64,000 bases of DNA from Lutimaribacter pacificus (GCF_900142185.1 NZ_FQZZ01000001.1:930001-994000), one strand, 5' to 3'; positions 7,784 through 19,176 are shown, numbered from the stretch's first letter. Numbers and translations: made by a program. The notes: generated by a model from the sequence alone, not told the origin.

Positions 7784-9661
7784 ATGCCCGGACCGAAGCA
7801 TACTCTTGTATCGGCGCTCGCGCTGTCCCTGGCGTTCACCATCCCGGCAGCGCCGCAGGTTCCGCAATCGGATTACGAAACCCCCGAAGACCTGCCGCCC
7901 GCCGTTCAGGAGCGGTTGAGCGAGCTTGCCGAAGCTTGCGAGAACGCTGAAGGCGCGGCCCCGAACCTGCCCGAGGGTCTGGATTGCGACAGCGTGATGC
8001 GGCTGGCCGATATGCAGGACGATACCGGGGATACGGATGTCGTGCCGGACACGGGGGAAACCACCGATGTCGCGCCGGATCAGGACAATCCGAAAGGCAC
8101 CGAGCAGGGTCAGGCGCAGGAGTCGCAGGCGGCCGAGGACACCGCCGAAACGCCCGAGGCCGATCCGCAGGCTGCCGAGGCCGCGCCGGAACAGGCTGAG
8201 CAGACCGAGGGTCAGGAAACGCAGGCCGATCCACCCGCGCAAGGCGACAACGCCGACACGCCCGCAGAGGCGGCTGAAACCGACGCGCAGGAGCCCGCTG
8301 ACATTCCTGCCGAACAGGCGGAAACCGGGCAGGCCGCGGAAGCGCCTGCCGGTGACACGTCGGACCCGCAAGCTGCGGAACAGGATGTGACCCCCGAAGA
8401 GCAGGCCGCCGAACAGCAGCAGGACGCGGACCCGCAGACCGAAGAGCCTGCGGCGACGCAAGAGCCCGCGCCGGAAGAGCAGGCCGCCGACCAGGCGCCG
8501 ACGGATCAGGCCGGGGAATCGGTCGCCCCCCAGACCGAGGCCGAGGCACAGGCACAGGCCGACGCGGTGGCCCAAAGCGACAACACCGCCGCCGCGGCCG
8601 CCGCGCAGCAGGATGCGTCGGCGGACTCGGCAGAGGCCGAGGTTGTCGAGGAAACCATCGCCGAACAGGACGTCCGGCAATCCTCGGAAGATTTCGAAAC
8701 CGGGATCGACCAGAGCGCCGAGGGGTCGGCAGAAGTCGGCGCCGAGGCCCGCGACGAAGACGATGACGACAACGACACCTTGCGCAACGCCGCCATTCTG
8801 GGGCTGGGCGCGCTGGCGCTGTCGCAGATCCTTGGCGACAACGCCGAGGTGGTTTCGAACAGCGGCGACCGGATCGTGGTGCAGGAGGGCGACCGCCTGC
8901 GCGTGTTGCGCAACGACGACGTGCTGCTGCGCCGCCCCGGCGCCGAGGTGCAGACCTACCGCTTTCAGGACGGCTCGACCCGCAATGTCGTCAGCTATGA
9001 CGACGGCACGCAGGTGGAAACCATCCGCACCGCCGATGGCCGCGTGCTGCGCCGCACCCGTATCCTGCGCGACGGCTCCGAAGTGGTGTTGTTCGACGAT
9101 ACGCAGCAAGAGGAACAGGTCGTCGTGAACGAACTGCCCCAGACCGACGAGCGCCGGCAGATCCGCTTTCAGGATGTCGATCCCGAGACGCTGGCCGACG
9201 CGCTGCGCGCGCAAGAGGTGCAGGGCACGAACCGCGCCTTTACCCTGAACCAGGTGCGCAACATCGACCGCGTCCGGCAGCTTGTGCCCGAGATATCGGT
9301 GACCACGATCAATTTCGAAACCGCGTCGGCCGCGATCCGCCCGCGCGAGGCCGAGGAACTGGCCGCGCTGGGCAACGCGATGCGCCGCATGATCGAGCGC
9401 GACCCGCGCGAGGTGTTCCTGATCGAGGGCCATACCGACGCCGTGGGCAATGCCGCCTATAACCTGGCCCTGTCCGACCGGCGCGCCGAGTCCGTGGCGC
9501 TGGCGCTGACCGAGTATTTCGACGTGCCGCCTGCCAACATGGTGTTGCAGGGTTATGGCGAAAGCGACCTTCTGGTGCCGACCGCGCAGGCCGAGCACGC
9601 CAACCGCCGTGCCGCGGTGCGCAGGATCACGCCGCTGCTGCGCCAGTCCGCCTCGCGCTGA
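7784..9661 (+). CDS. OmpA-family outer-membrane/periplasmic protein with long acidic linker
   Basis: 625 residues. A signal peptide (residues ~1-25, ending AAPQ) is followed by a 250-residue region, about 70-320, made almost only of Ala, Glu, Gln, Asp, Pro and Thr. A short hydrophobic stretch (ILGLGALALSQILG, ~338-351) comes next, then a beta-rich region. The C-terminal OmpA peptidoglycan-binding domain includes EGHTDAVGNAAYN. GGAAGGA precedes the ATG. The OmpA domain probably ties the protein to peptidoglycan while the acidic linker spans the periplasm. The gene has no evident functional link to the CODH cluster it sits in. Confidence 0.8.
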   Translation: MPGPKHTLVSALALSLAFTIPAAPQVPQSDYETPEDLPPAVQERLSELAEACENAEGAAPNLPEGLDCDSVMRLADMQDDTGDTDVVPDTGETTDVAPDQDNPKGTEQGQAQESQAAEDTAETPEADPQAAEAAPEQAEQTEGQETQADPPAQGDNADTPAEAAETDAQEPADIPAEQAETGQAAEAPAGDTSDPQAAEQDVTPEEQAAEQQQDADPQTEEPAATQEPAPEEQAADQAPTDQAGESVAPQTEAEAQAQADAVAQSDNTAAAAAAQQDASADSAEAEVVEETIAEQDVRQSSEDFETGIDQSAEGSAEVGAEARDEDDDDNDTLRNAAILGLGALALSQILGDNAEVVSNSGDRIVVQEGDRLRVLRNDDVLLRRPGAEVQTYRFQDGSTRNVVSYDDGTQVETIRTADGRVLRRTRILRDGSEVVLFDDTQQEEQVVVNELPQTDERRQIRFQDVDPETLADALRAQEVQGTNRAFTLNQVRNIDRVRQLVPEISVTTINFETASAAIRPREAEELAALGNAMRRMIERDPREVFLIEGHTDAVGNAAYNLALSDRRAESVALALTEYFDVPPANMVLQGYGESDLLVPTAQAEHANRRAAVRRITPLLRQSASR

Positions 9662-9687
9662 CGGCCTGGCGGATTAGCAAGGCGAAA

Positions 9688-9709
9688 GGGCGGATCGCAT
9701 GGTCCGCCC
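9688..9709 (+). terminator. Possible weak terminator after the OmpA gene
   Basis: GGGCGGA...TCCGCCC forms a 7-bp stem 27 nt after the stop codon. There is no T tract, so termination would have to be Rho-assisted or absent. Confidence 0.3.
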
Positions 9710-9715
9710 CTACGC

Positions 9716-9731
9716 ATTCCGAATGCAGAAT
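9716..9731. promoter_or_regulatory. ATTC-N8-GAAT dyad, BigR/SqrR-like candidate operator
   Basis: ATTC (9716-9719), an 8-nt spacer and GAAT (9728-9731) match the dyad type described for persulfide-sensing BigR/SqrR ArsR-family repressors. Those repressors control YeeE/YedE-type sulfur genes in other proteobacteria. It lies 78 nt upstream of the first YeeE gene. No bigR/sqrR homologue is in the window, so regulation would be in trans. Confidence 0.4.
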
Positions 9732-9734
9732 TCA

Positions 9735-9748
9735 TTGACGCAGGTCAA
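9735..9748. promoter_or_regulatory. FNR/CRP-superfamily-like dyad TTGAC-N4-GTCAA
   Basis: TTGACGCAGGTCAA is a symmetric site with one change per half from the FNR consensus TTGAT-N4-ATCAA. It lies 61 nt upstream of the YeeE start and 3 nt after the ATTC-N8-GAAT dyad. It may make the sulfur-transport pair oxygen-responsive. This is inference only. Confidence 0.4.
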
Positions 9749-9808
9749 AGCCGGACCCGGGGCGCCGTTGTATTCCTGTTGCGGAATGTAACCACCCGGG
9801 AGGGCAAG

Positions 9809-10360
9809 ATGCCACTCAATTGGAAAACGGGCGGGGTTCTGCTGGGCCTTGTCTTCTTCCTGGCGGTGCTGCTGGTCAAGCCGATCGGCGTCAGCACCCA
9901 GTTCGTCATCCTCGACGGCATGATCGCGGATGCGGTCAATTCCGAATTCATCACGGAAACCGAAGAGGGCTATACCTCGACCAACGCCTATATGGCGAAA
10001 TCGGGCGGTAAATACGCCGGGAACGCCATGAACCCGCTGAATTACAGCTTTGTCTTCGTGCTGGCGATGATGCTGGGCGCGTTCCTGTCGGCGATGGCGC
10101 GTGGCGGCATCGGCGCGGCGGAACGCCAGAGCCCGGCGCTCTGGCGGGCGAATTTCGGCGACGGGCCGGTGAAACGCTATGCCGTTGCCTTCCTGGGCGG
10201 GTTCGTCGTGCTTTACGGCGCGCGGCTGGCGGGGGGCTGCACCTCGGGGCACATGATGTCGGGCATGATGCAGACCTCGCTTTCGGGCTACATCTTTGCC
10301 GCCGGGGCCTTTGCCAGCGCGGTGCCCGTGGCCATGATGATGTATAGGAAGGAGGGCTGA
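9809..10360 (+). CDS. YeeE/YedE family (DUF395-type) sulfur transport protein, subunit 1
   Basis: 183 residues, integral inner-membrane protein with about four to five hydrophobic segments. The family signature Cys lies in GGCTSGHMMSG (C144). ATG 9809 is chosen over an upstream TTG because GGGAGG stands 5 nt before it. YeeE/YedE proteins carry thiosulfate or other sulfane sulfur through the membrane, using conserved Cys residues. The pair with the next gene (3-nt gap) matches the two-half (PmpA/PmpB-like) arrangement found in BigR-type operons. Confidence 0.8.
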   Translation: MPLNWKTGGVLLGLVFFLAVLLVKPIGVSTQFVILDGMIADAVNSEFITETEEGYTSTNAYMAKSGGKYAGNAMNPLNYSFVFVLAMMLGAFLSAMARGGIGAAERQSPALWRANFGDGPVKRYAVAFLGGFVVLYGARLAGGCTSGHMMSGMMQTSLSGYIFAAGAFASAVPVAMMMYRKEG

Positions 10361-10363
10361 GCC

Positions 10364-10957
10364 ATGACCCCGATCATTCTTGCAATCGTCATCGGCGCGG
10401 CCTTCGGCGCAGTGCTGGACCGGGTCGGCGCGACCAATCCCGACTGGATCGGCCGGATGCTGTCGCTGAAACATCTGCACCTGATGAAGACGATCCTGCT
10501 GGCCATCGGCACCGGGTCGGTCCTCATGTTCGCGGGCCAGATGCTGGGCCTTGTCGATGTCGGCCACATGGACGTCAAGGCGGCCTATGCCGGCGTCTTC
10601 ATCGGCGGCCTGCTGCTGGGCGCGGGCTGGGCGGCCTCGGGCTATTGCCCCGGCACCGGTGTCTGTGCTGCCGCCTCGGGGCGCAAGGACGCGCTGTTCT
10701 TCATCGCGGGCGGATTGCTGGGGGCTGCGGCCTACATGGCGACCTACCCGATGTGGAAGGCCAGCGGTCTGCTGGACGACCTTGCCGGCGGCAAGGTCAC
10801 GCTGGGCAGCGTGCCGGGATCGAAATTCGACGGGATCTGGGCGATGCAGGGCGATATCCTGGGCATTCTCCTCGGGCTTGGCTTCATCGCCGTGGCCTTT
10901 GTGCTGCCCGAACGCCTGTCCGGCGGGGGGCAGGTGGCGGACATGCCCGCCGAATAA
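10364..10957 (+). CDS. YeeE/YedE family (DUF395-type) sulfur transport protein, subunit 2
   Basis: 197 residues, five or so membrane segments, with the signature motif GYCPGTGVCA (C95, C101). It starts 3 nt after the stop of its partner, so the two are almost certainly co-translated and form one transporter. A sulfur supply role next to a molybdenum hydroxylase cluster is plausible, because CODH-like enzymes and MoCo sulfuration use sulfane sulfur, but this is inference. Confidence 0.8.
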   Translation: MTPIILAIVIGAAFGAVLDRVGATNPDWIGRMLSLKHLHLMKTILLAIGTGSVLMFAGQMLGLVDVGHMDVKAAYAGVFIGGLLLGAGWAASGYCPGTGVCAAASGRKDALFFIAGGLLGAAAYMATYPMWKASGLLDDLAGGKVTLGSVPGSKFDGIWAMQGDILGILLGLGFIAVAFVLPERLSGGGQVADMPAE

Positions 10958-11054
10958 TAACGCATCACTCACGCGGACCGGGCGGTCATCCCCTTGGGGT
11001 GGCCGCTTTTTTCTGGCAACATCCCTGCAACACCGCAACAGGGAGGGCCGCCTG

Positions 11055-12014
11055 ATGGATCGGATACCGGAAATCGCACTGGACTGGCATCGTGCGGGCA
11101 AGGGCGCGGCACTGTGCACCGTGGTGCAGACATGGGGCAGCGCCCCGCGCCGCGTGGGCAGCCAACTGGTCGTCTCCGGCCTGGGCGAGATACAGGGCAG
11201 CGTGTCGGGCGGCTGCGTCGAGGGCGCGGTGATCGTCGAGGCGCTGGAGGCACTGGAGGATGGCAGGCACCGGCTGCTGGAATTCGGGGTCAGCGACGAC
11301 GATGCCTTTGCCGTGGGGCTGGCCTGCGGCGGCACCATCCGCGTGCTGGTCGAGCCGGTGGGCAAGGTGCTGCCCGAGGACGTGCTGGCCGAACTGGTCG
11401 CTGCGCGCGCGGCCCGGCAGGCGGTTGCGGTCGTGGCCGACCTTGAGGATGGCAGCCGCCGGATCGTGCATGACGGATATGCCGACCGGTTCCGCATGGA
11501 CCGCTCGGGGTTTGAAGAGGAAGAGCAGGTTTTCGTCACCATCCATAACCCGCCGCTGCGGATGCTGATCGTGGGGGCGGTGCATATCGCGCAGGCGCTG
11601 GTGCCGATCGCGCGGGTTGCGGGCTATGACCCGGTGCTGATCGACCCGCGCGAAACCTTCGGCTCGCAAGAGCGGTTTCCGGGCGAGACCATCGTCAATG
11701 AGTGGCCCGACGAAGGCGTGCGCGCCTTTGGGCTGGACGCGCGCACGGCGCTGGTGCTGCTGACCCACGATCCCAAGCTCGACGATGCCGCGCTGGCCGA
11801 GGCGCTGCGCTCGGACGTGTTCTATATCGGTGCGCTGGGCTCGACCCGCACCCATGGCAAGCGGGTGGAGCGGCTGACCGAAGCGGGCTTTTCCGAGGCC
11901 GGGATCGCGCGCATCCACGGCCCCGTGGGGCTGGATATCGGCGCCGCCAATCCCGGCGAGATCGCGGTATCGATCATGGCCGAGATCACGAGGGTGCTGA
12001 GGCAGGGGGCATGA
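11055..12014 (+). CDS. XdhC/CoxI family MoCo-insertion protein
   Basis: 319 residues from ATG 11055 (GGGAGG upstream). The N-terminal XdhC_CoxI domain contains GSAPRRVGSQ and SVSGGCVEG. The C-terminal half is a Rossmann-like XdhC domain with YIGALGSTRTHGKR. XdhC proteins bind molybdenum cofactor and promote its sulfuration and insertion into xanthine-oxidase-family enzymes. Its stop overlaps the next gene (ATGA), a molybdopterin-binding protein, and the target enzyme genes follow on the same strand. Confidence 0.85.
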   Translation: MDRIPEIALDWHRAGKGAALCTVVQTWGSAPRRVGSQLVVSGLGEIQGSVSGGCVEGAVIVEALEALEDGRHRLLEFGVSDDDAFAVGLACGGTIRVLVEPVGKVLPEDVLAELVAARAARQAVAVVADLEDGSRRIVHDGYADRFRMDRSGFEEEEQVFVTIHNPPLRMLIVGAVHIAQALVPIARVAGYDPVLIDPRETFGSQERFPGETIVNEWPDEGVRAFGLDARTALVLLTHDPKLDDAALAEALRSDVFYIGALGSTRTHGKRVERLTEAGFSEAGIARIHGPVGLDIGAANPGEIAVSIMAEITRVLRQGA

Positions 12015-13015
12015 GGTTCGGCCCGGTCCCGCTGGAACAGGCGCCGGGCGCGGTGCTGGCGCATTCGCTGACCCTGCCGCAGGGCCGGATCGCCAAGGGC
12101 CGGGTGCTGACCGGTGACGATATCGCGCGGCTGCGCGCGGCCGGGATCGCCGAGGTCATCGTCGCACAGCTTGATCCCGGCGATGTGGCCGAGGACGCCG
12201 CCGCGCTGGCACTGGCGCAGGCGCTGGTGCCCGATCTGCCCGCGCAGGGGCTGCGCCTGTCGGGGGCGGGTGCCGGGCGGGTCAACCTGATCGCGGACGG
12301 TCCGGGGCTTTTGCGGGTGGACACGACGGCGGTGAACGCGCTGAACGCGGTCGATCCGATGATCACGCTGGCCACGCTGCCGCCGCTCAGGCGCGTGGTG
12401 CAGGGTGCGATGGTCGCCACGGTCAAGATCATTTCCTACGCCGTGCCGCGGGACGCGCTGAAGAATGCCTGCACCAGCGCGCGGGCGGCGCTGTCGCTGA
12501 TCGCGCCGGTTCTGGAAACCGTTACCCTGATCGAAACCCGCGTCGGCGATGCGCTGCCGCCCGACAAGGGGCGCCGGGCCACGGCCGAGCGCGTGGCGCG
12601 GCTGGGCGCGCGGCTGACGCCGCGAACCGTCGTGCCGCACGAGGAAACCGCGCTGGCCGATGCCATCGCCGCGGCCGGGGGGCAGGCGATCCTGATCCTG
12701 ACCGCCTCGGCCACTTCGGACGTGGCCGATGTCGCCCCGGCGGCGCTGCGCCGCGCGGGCGGCACGGTCACGCGATTCGGGATGCCGGTCGATCCCGGCA
12801 ACCTGCTGTTCATCGGCCGCGCGGCCGACGCCCGCCCGGTCGTCGGCCTGCCCGGTTGCGCGCGCAGCCCGGCCCTGAACGGCGCCGACTGGGTGCTGGA
12901 GCGTGTGCTTTGCGGGCTTGACGTCACCGGCGCCGATATTGCCGCGATGGGGCTGGGTGGGCTGCTCAAGGAGATGCCCACGCGCCCCCGTCCGCGCCGC
13001 GCGCCGGGCGGCTGA
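12011..13015 (+). CDS. Molybdopterin-binding protein (MoCF/MoeA-like domain)
   Basis: 334 residues, starting in an ATGA overlap with xdhC. The C-terminal half resembles the MoCF/MogA-MoeA molybdopterin-binding fold ([15 protein letters not shown], the [14 protein letters not shown] region and a [18 protein letters not shown] segment). It probably handles MoCo or its cytidine form for the downstream hydroxylase. It lacks the nucleotidyltransferase domain fused to some relatives. Confidence 0.75.
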   Translation: MRFGPVPLEQAPGAVLAHSLTLPQGRIAKGRVLTGDDIARLRAAGIAEVIVAQLDPGDVAEDAAALALAQALVPDLPAQGLRLSGAGAGRVNLIADGPGLLRVDTTAVNALNAVDPMITLATLPPLRRVVQGAMVATVKIISYAVPRDALKNACTSARAALSLIAPVLETVTLIETRVGDALPPDKGRRATAERVARLGARLTPRTVVPHEETALADAIAAAGGQAILILTASATSDVADVAPAALRRAGGTVTRFGMPVDPGNLLFIGRAADARPVVGLPGCARSPALNGADWVLERVLCGLDVTGADIAAMGLGGLLKEMPTRPRPRRAPGG

Positions 13016-13026
13016 ACCCGGGCCAC

Positions 13027-13062
13027 GCCGCCGCCGGAAAGCCGGCGCCCCGAGTTTTTTGT
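13027..13062 (+). terminator. Possible intrinsic terminator before coxS
   Basis: GCCGCCGG-AAA-GCCGGCGCC is followed, after a few bases, by TTTTTT and falls 12 nt after the molybdopterin gene. If active it would make coxSLM a separate transcription unit. The 7-nt gap between stem and T run weakens the call. Confidence 0.4.
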
Positions 13063-13129
13063 TCTCAACCGCAGGATGGCGTGTTTAACTCGACCTAACC
13101 GACAACAATACGTTCTGGGAGGATCCTCA

Positions 13130-13615
<486 letters not shown>

Positions 13616-13674
13616 CTGCGTGACGCGCTTGTCGGGGAGGATGAGCGCCAGAGGATACCAGGGAGGATAAGATC

Positions 13675-16038
<2,364 letters not shown>

Positions 16039-16045
16039 GCCGGGA

Positions 16046-16094
16046 GCGAGGGGCCAGCCCCTCGCGCACCCCGGAGTATTTTTGGCAAGATGAA
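16046..16094 (+). repeat. Intergenic repeat family II copy after coxL
   Basis: A GCGAGGGGCCAGCCCCTCGC hairpin begins 7 nt after the coxL stop, followed by CACCCCGGAGTATTTTTGG and CAAGATGAAG. It matches the copy after dctD (23815) and, in reverse, those at 6371 and 54860. Its position suggests a 3'-end processing or termination role, or a selfish repeat. Confidence 0.65.
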
Positions 16095-16132
16095 GGCGGG
16101 ATGTCCCGCACTTGCAGAAAGGAACGACAGGA

Positions 16133-16921
16133 ATGTACGCATTCGATTTCGAGAAACCCGGCAGCATTGCCGATGCGGTGGCGGCGCTGAAGGACGAGGA
16201 CGCACAGGCGCTGGGCGGGGGGCAGACCCTGATCCCGACGCTGAAACAGCGGCTGGCGATGCCGTCGAAACTGGTCAGCCTGACCGGCATCGCCGAGATG
16301 CAGGGCATCAGCAAGGCCGGTGGCGAGATCGTCATCGGCGGGGCGACGCCCCATGCGGCGGTCGCGGACGGAGTTGCGGGGGATTATCCCGCGCTGGCGG
16401 AACTGGCGGCGCATATCGGCGACCCGGCGGTGCGCAACCGTGGCACCATCGGCGGCAGCCTGGCCAATAACGACCCGGCGGCGTGCTACCCGGCGGCGGC
16501 GCTGGGATCGGGGGCGACCATCGTGACCGACCGGCGCGAGATCGTGGCCGACGATTATTTCCAGGGCATGTTCACCACCGCGCTGGACGAGGGCGAGATC
16601 GTCACCGGGGTGCGGTTTCCCGTGCCGGAAAAGGCCTCCTATATGAAGTTCGAGCAGCCGGCCTCGCGTTTCGCGCTGGTGGGGGTGTTCGTGGCGAAAT
16701 ACGCCGACGGTGTCCGCGTGGCCGTGACCGGCGCATCGGAAGAGGGTGTGTTCCGCTGGTCCGAGGCCGAGGCGGCGCTGTCGTCGGATTTCTCTCCCGC
16801 CGCGCTGGACGGGCTGAGCGTGCCGGCAGATGGCATGATTTCCGACCTGCACGGCTCGGGCGCGTATCGTGCGCATCTGGTGGCTGTGATGGCAAAGCGC
16901 GCGGTCGCCGCCGCCGGCTGA
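16133..16921 (+). CDS. coxM: FAD-binding medium subunit of CODH-like molybdenum hydroxylase
   Basis: 262 residues. FAD-binding motifs are LGGGQTLIP near residue 31 and RNRGTIGGSLANNDPA near 102-117. It starts at ATG 16133 after AAAGGAACGACAGG. It takes electrons from CoxS and passes them to the respiratory chain. The family II repeat separates it from coxL by 94 nt, yet strand and order keep it in the same cluster. Confidence 0.9.
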   Translation: MYAFDFEKPGSIADAVAALKDEDAQALGGGQTLIPTLKQRLAMPSKLVSLTGIAEMQGISKAGGEIVIGGATPHAAVADGVAGDYPALAELAAHIGDPAVRNRGTIGGSLANNDPAACYPAAALGSGATIVTDRREIVADDYFQGMFTTALDEGEIVTGVRFPVPEKASYMKFEQPASRFALVGVFVAKYADGVRVAVTGASEEGVFRWSEAEAALSSDFSPAALDGLSVPADGMISDLHGSGAYRAHLVAVMAKRAVAAAG

Positions 16922-16940
16922 GCCGTCCCGGGCAAGGGAA

Positions 16941-16972
16941 AAGGCCCCGGCCGGTGTGCCGGGGCCTTTTTC
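16941..16972. terminator. Strong bidirectional terminator, coxM / methyltransferase
   Basis: AAGGCCCCGGC ... GCCGGGGCCTTTTT forms an 11-bp GC-rich stem with a T run, 20 nt after the coxM stop and before the convergent methyltransferase stop. The A run on the other side lets it serve both strands. Confidence 0.85.
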
Positions 16973-16990
16973 GTTCCGCGAACCCGCCTG

Positions 16991-17584
16991 TCAGGCCGGT
17001 TTGCGGGCGATGAAATCCAGCAGCGCCGACATGCCGGAATGGCCGCGCCCCTCCTGCACCTCGCGGTCGTAGGCGCGCAGCTCCAGCACCTCCCAGCCGG
17101 GGAAAAGCCCGCGCAGGATCGCGTCGGTATACATGTTTTCCGCGAAGGGCGGCCCGCCGGTGCCATAGTCGAGCTGTTTCGGCGTATAGCCGTGCAGCAT
17201 GATCAGCCCGCCGGGCCTGACGCTGCGTTTCATGCCGTCGAACAGGCGGCGGCGGTCGTCGGGGCCGACGAACTGGATGAAGATGCCCGCGACAAGGTCG
17301 TAGGTCTCCGGCCAGTCATGGGCCAGCACATCCGCCTGCCGGAACTCCACCGTCACGCCGCGCGCCTCGGCCAGCCTGCGGGCCTTGGCGATGGCCGAGG
17401 GCGCGTATTCCAGCGCCGTCACCGCCATCCCGCATTGCGCCATGAAGACGGAATTGCGCCCCTCGCCATCGGCGACCGAAAGGGCGGTCTTGCCCGGCTC
17501 CAGCCATGCCCGGTGGTCGCGCAGGAACTGCGCGGGTTCGGTGCCGAACACGTAGTCGGGGGTGTTGAACCTGTCTTCCCACAT
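16991..17584 (-). CDS. Class I SAM-dependent methyltransferase
   Basis: 197 residues from ATG 17584 (AAAGG upstream). It starts MWEDRFNTPDYVFGTEPAQFL, typical of TehB/thiopurine-methyltransferase-like small methyltransferases. The SAM-binding region ALSVADGEGRNSV (~34-46) has the family's D-G-E-G-R-N signature. It is a cytoplasmic enzyme with unknown substrate; tellurite or thiol detoxification is a common guess for relatives. It lies just downstream of infC but behind infC's own terminator. Confidence 0.8.
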   Translation of the reverse strand: MWEDRFNTPDYVFGTEPAQFLRDHRAWLEPGKTALSVADGEGRNSVFMAQCGMAVTALEYAPSAIAKARRLAEARGVTVEFRQADVLAHDWPETYDLVAGIFIQFVGPDDRRRLFDGMKRSVRPGGLIMLHGYTPKQLDYGTGGPPFAENMYTDAILRGLFPGWEVLELRAYDREVQEGRGHSGMSALLDFIARKPA

Positions 17585-17601
17585 GGCGTTGCCTTTCAAA
17601 C

Positions 17602-17630
17602 GAAAACGCCCCGCCGGAGGGGGCGGGGCG
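17602..17630 (-). terminator. Terminator of infC
   Basis: On the minus strand, CGCCCCGCC CCCTCC GGCGGGGCG is followed by TTTTCGTTT, 21 nt after the infC stop. It ends only 18 nt before the methyltransferase start. Confidence 0.7.
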
Positions 17631-17650
17631 GTTACCGGGCCAGCAAGGGG

Positions 17651-18196
17651 TTACTTGGTGACCGGGCCGATCATCATGATCATCTGGCGGCCTTCCATTT
17701 TCGGCATGTTCTCGACCTTGCCGATTTCCTTGACGTCCTCGGCCACGCGCTCCAGCAATTCGCGGCCCAGGTTCTGGTGCGCCATCTCGCGGCCGCGGAA
17801 TCGCAGCGTGACCTTCACCTTGTCGCCGTTTTCAAGGAACTTCACCACGTTGCGCATCTTGACGTCATAGTCATGGGTGTCGGTGTTGGGGCGGAACTTC
17901 ACCTCCTTCACCTCGATGACCTTCTGTTTCTTGCGCGCCTCGGATTCCCGCTTTTGCTGTTCGTACTTGAACTTGCCGTAATCCATGATCTTGCAAACGG
18001 GCGGGGTGGCGTTGGGCGAGATTTCGACCAGGTCGAGCCCGGCCTCTTCGGCCATTTCCATCGCTCGTGCGGGGCTGACAACGCCGACATTTTCGCCGTC
18101 CGCGCCGATCAGGCGGATTTCGGGGGCCCGGATCCGGTCGTTGACGCGGGGACCGGTGTCGCGGGTGGGCGGCGCGTTATGGGGTCTGCGGGCTAT
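17651..18196 (-). CDS. infC: Translation initiation factor IF-3, non-canonical ATA start
   Basis: 181 residues when started at ATA 18196, close to the usual ~180. IF-3 binds the 30S subunit and checks start-codon pairing. The N-domain ([20 protein letters not shown]) lies upstream of the first in-frame ATG (18061), so an ATG-only reading would lose 45 residues and most of the N-domain. ATA is 8 nt after AAAGGA, ideal ribosome-site spacing. No ATG, GTG or TTG gives a full N-terminus. Enteric infC uses AUU for IF-3 autoregulation, and the ATA here fits the same logic. The C-domain ends MMIGPVTK. Confidence 0.9.
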   Translation of the reverse strand: MARRPHNAPPTRDTGPRVNDRIRAPEIRLIGADGENVGVVSPARAMEMAEEAGLDLVEISPNATPPVCKIMDYGKFKYEQQKRESEARKKQKVIEVKEVKFRPNTDTHDYDVKMRNVVKFLENGDKVKVTLRFRGREMAHQNLGRELLERVAEDVKEIGKVENMPKMEGRQMIMMIGPVTK

Positions 18197-18397
18197 GGTG
18201 ACGATCCTTTCGGTTGTTCATCAGGCATTTTTCGAAGCCGCAAGGTAGCTGTGGCCGTGGCTTACTGCAAGCGGCAATCGGCCGATATGAGCCGAATTCC
18301 CCGCGTTTCCCCCTTGCAGCTTTCGGTTGCTGCCGACATCTGTCACCCGTGTAACGAGCGGGGCGAGGGACCGCCCCGGTTAATTGGGAGAACGGAT

Positions 18398-19153
18398 ATG
18401 AAGAACGTGATCTGGATCGTGTTGATCGTCATCGTCGCGGTGGCAGGCTATTTCCTCTACACCGGCCAGACCGTTGAAGAGGCGGTCGATGCCGCGCGGG
18501 AAACCGCATCGGAGGCCGCCGAGGCCACGGGCGATGCGGCAAGCGATGCGGTGGAGGCCACGCAGGACGCCGCCGGGCAGGCCGCCGATGCGGTGGGCGA
18601 CGCGGTGGAAAGCACCGGCGAGGCCGCGCAGGAGGCCATGGACACCGCCACCGGTGCGGCCGAAACGGCAGCGGACAGCGCGGCCGAGACCGCGGGCGAT
18701 GCGGCCGATGCCGCCTCGGACACCGCGGGCGACGTTGCCGACACTGCACAAAGCGTCGCCGATGACGTCGCGCAGGCGGCCGAGGATACTGCCGGGGCCA
18801 CGGTGGACACCGCCACCGGCGCGGCCGAAACGGGCGCCGAGGCCGCGGGCGATGCGGCCGAAGCGACGGGCGACGCGGTGGAAGGCGCCACCGACAGCAT
18901 GGAGCAGGCCGGCGACAGTGCCGCCCAGACCGGGGCCGAGGCCGAAACCGCCACCGACATGCCCGCCGACGAGGCCGAAGAGCTGCTGACGGTCGACGGG
19001 TTCGACATGGAGCGGGTGGCCGAGATGATCGACAATTCCTCGATCAGCGAGGCGCAGAAGGGCCTGCTGAAAACCGGCCTGCGGACCGCGCAGGAAAACC
19101 CCGACGCGCTGCGGACGGTGCTGGAGCAGGTGCGCTCGGCGCTTGGCCTCTGA
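18398..19153 (+). CDS. Membrane-anchored Ala/Asp/Glu/Thr-rich repetitive protein (LEA/apolipoprotein-like)
   Basis: 251 residues. An N-terminal membrane segment (WIVLIVIVAVAGYFLY, ~5-20) is followed by about 165 residues of repeated A-x-D-A/A-E-A-x-T-A units that could form a long amphipathic or extended helix. The C-terminal ~60-residue folded region contains LLTVDGFDMERVAEMID. The repeats resemble late-embryogenesis or YtxH-like stress proteins, but no family is certain. The N-terminus is anchored with the bulk probably in the periplasm. GGGAG lies 8 nt upstream of ATG 18398. Confidence 0.7.
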   Translation: MKNVIWIVLIVIVAVAGYFLYTGQTVEEAVDAARETASEAAEATGDAASDAVEATQDAAGQAADAVGDAVESTGEAAQEAMDTATGAAETAADSAAETAGDAADAASDTAGDVADTAQSVADDVAQAAEDTAGATVDTATGAAETGAEAAGDAAEATGDAVEGATDSMEQAGDSAAQTGAEAETATDMPADEAEELLTVDGFDMERVAEMIDNSSISEAQKGLLKTGLRTAQENPDALRTVLEQVRSALGL

Positions 19154-19176
19154 GCCACGGAACGACCGATGAAAAA

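Noticed and set aside
6992-9598. Long open frames on the minus strand opposite the coxE and OmpA genes
   Set aside because: High-GC codon structure of the plus-strand genes creates open antisense frames. The translations are low-complexity Arg/His/Gln/Gly-rich, with no ribosome site and no family motif.
17039-18397. A plus-strand frame upstream of and continuous with the LEA-like protein
   Set aside because: The part before 18398 is antisense to the methyltransferase and infC and has no coding character. The membrane-anchored start at 18398 has its own ribosome site.
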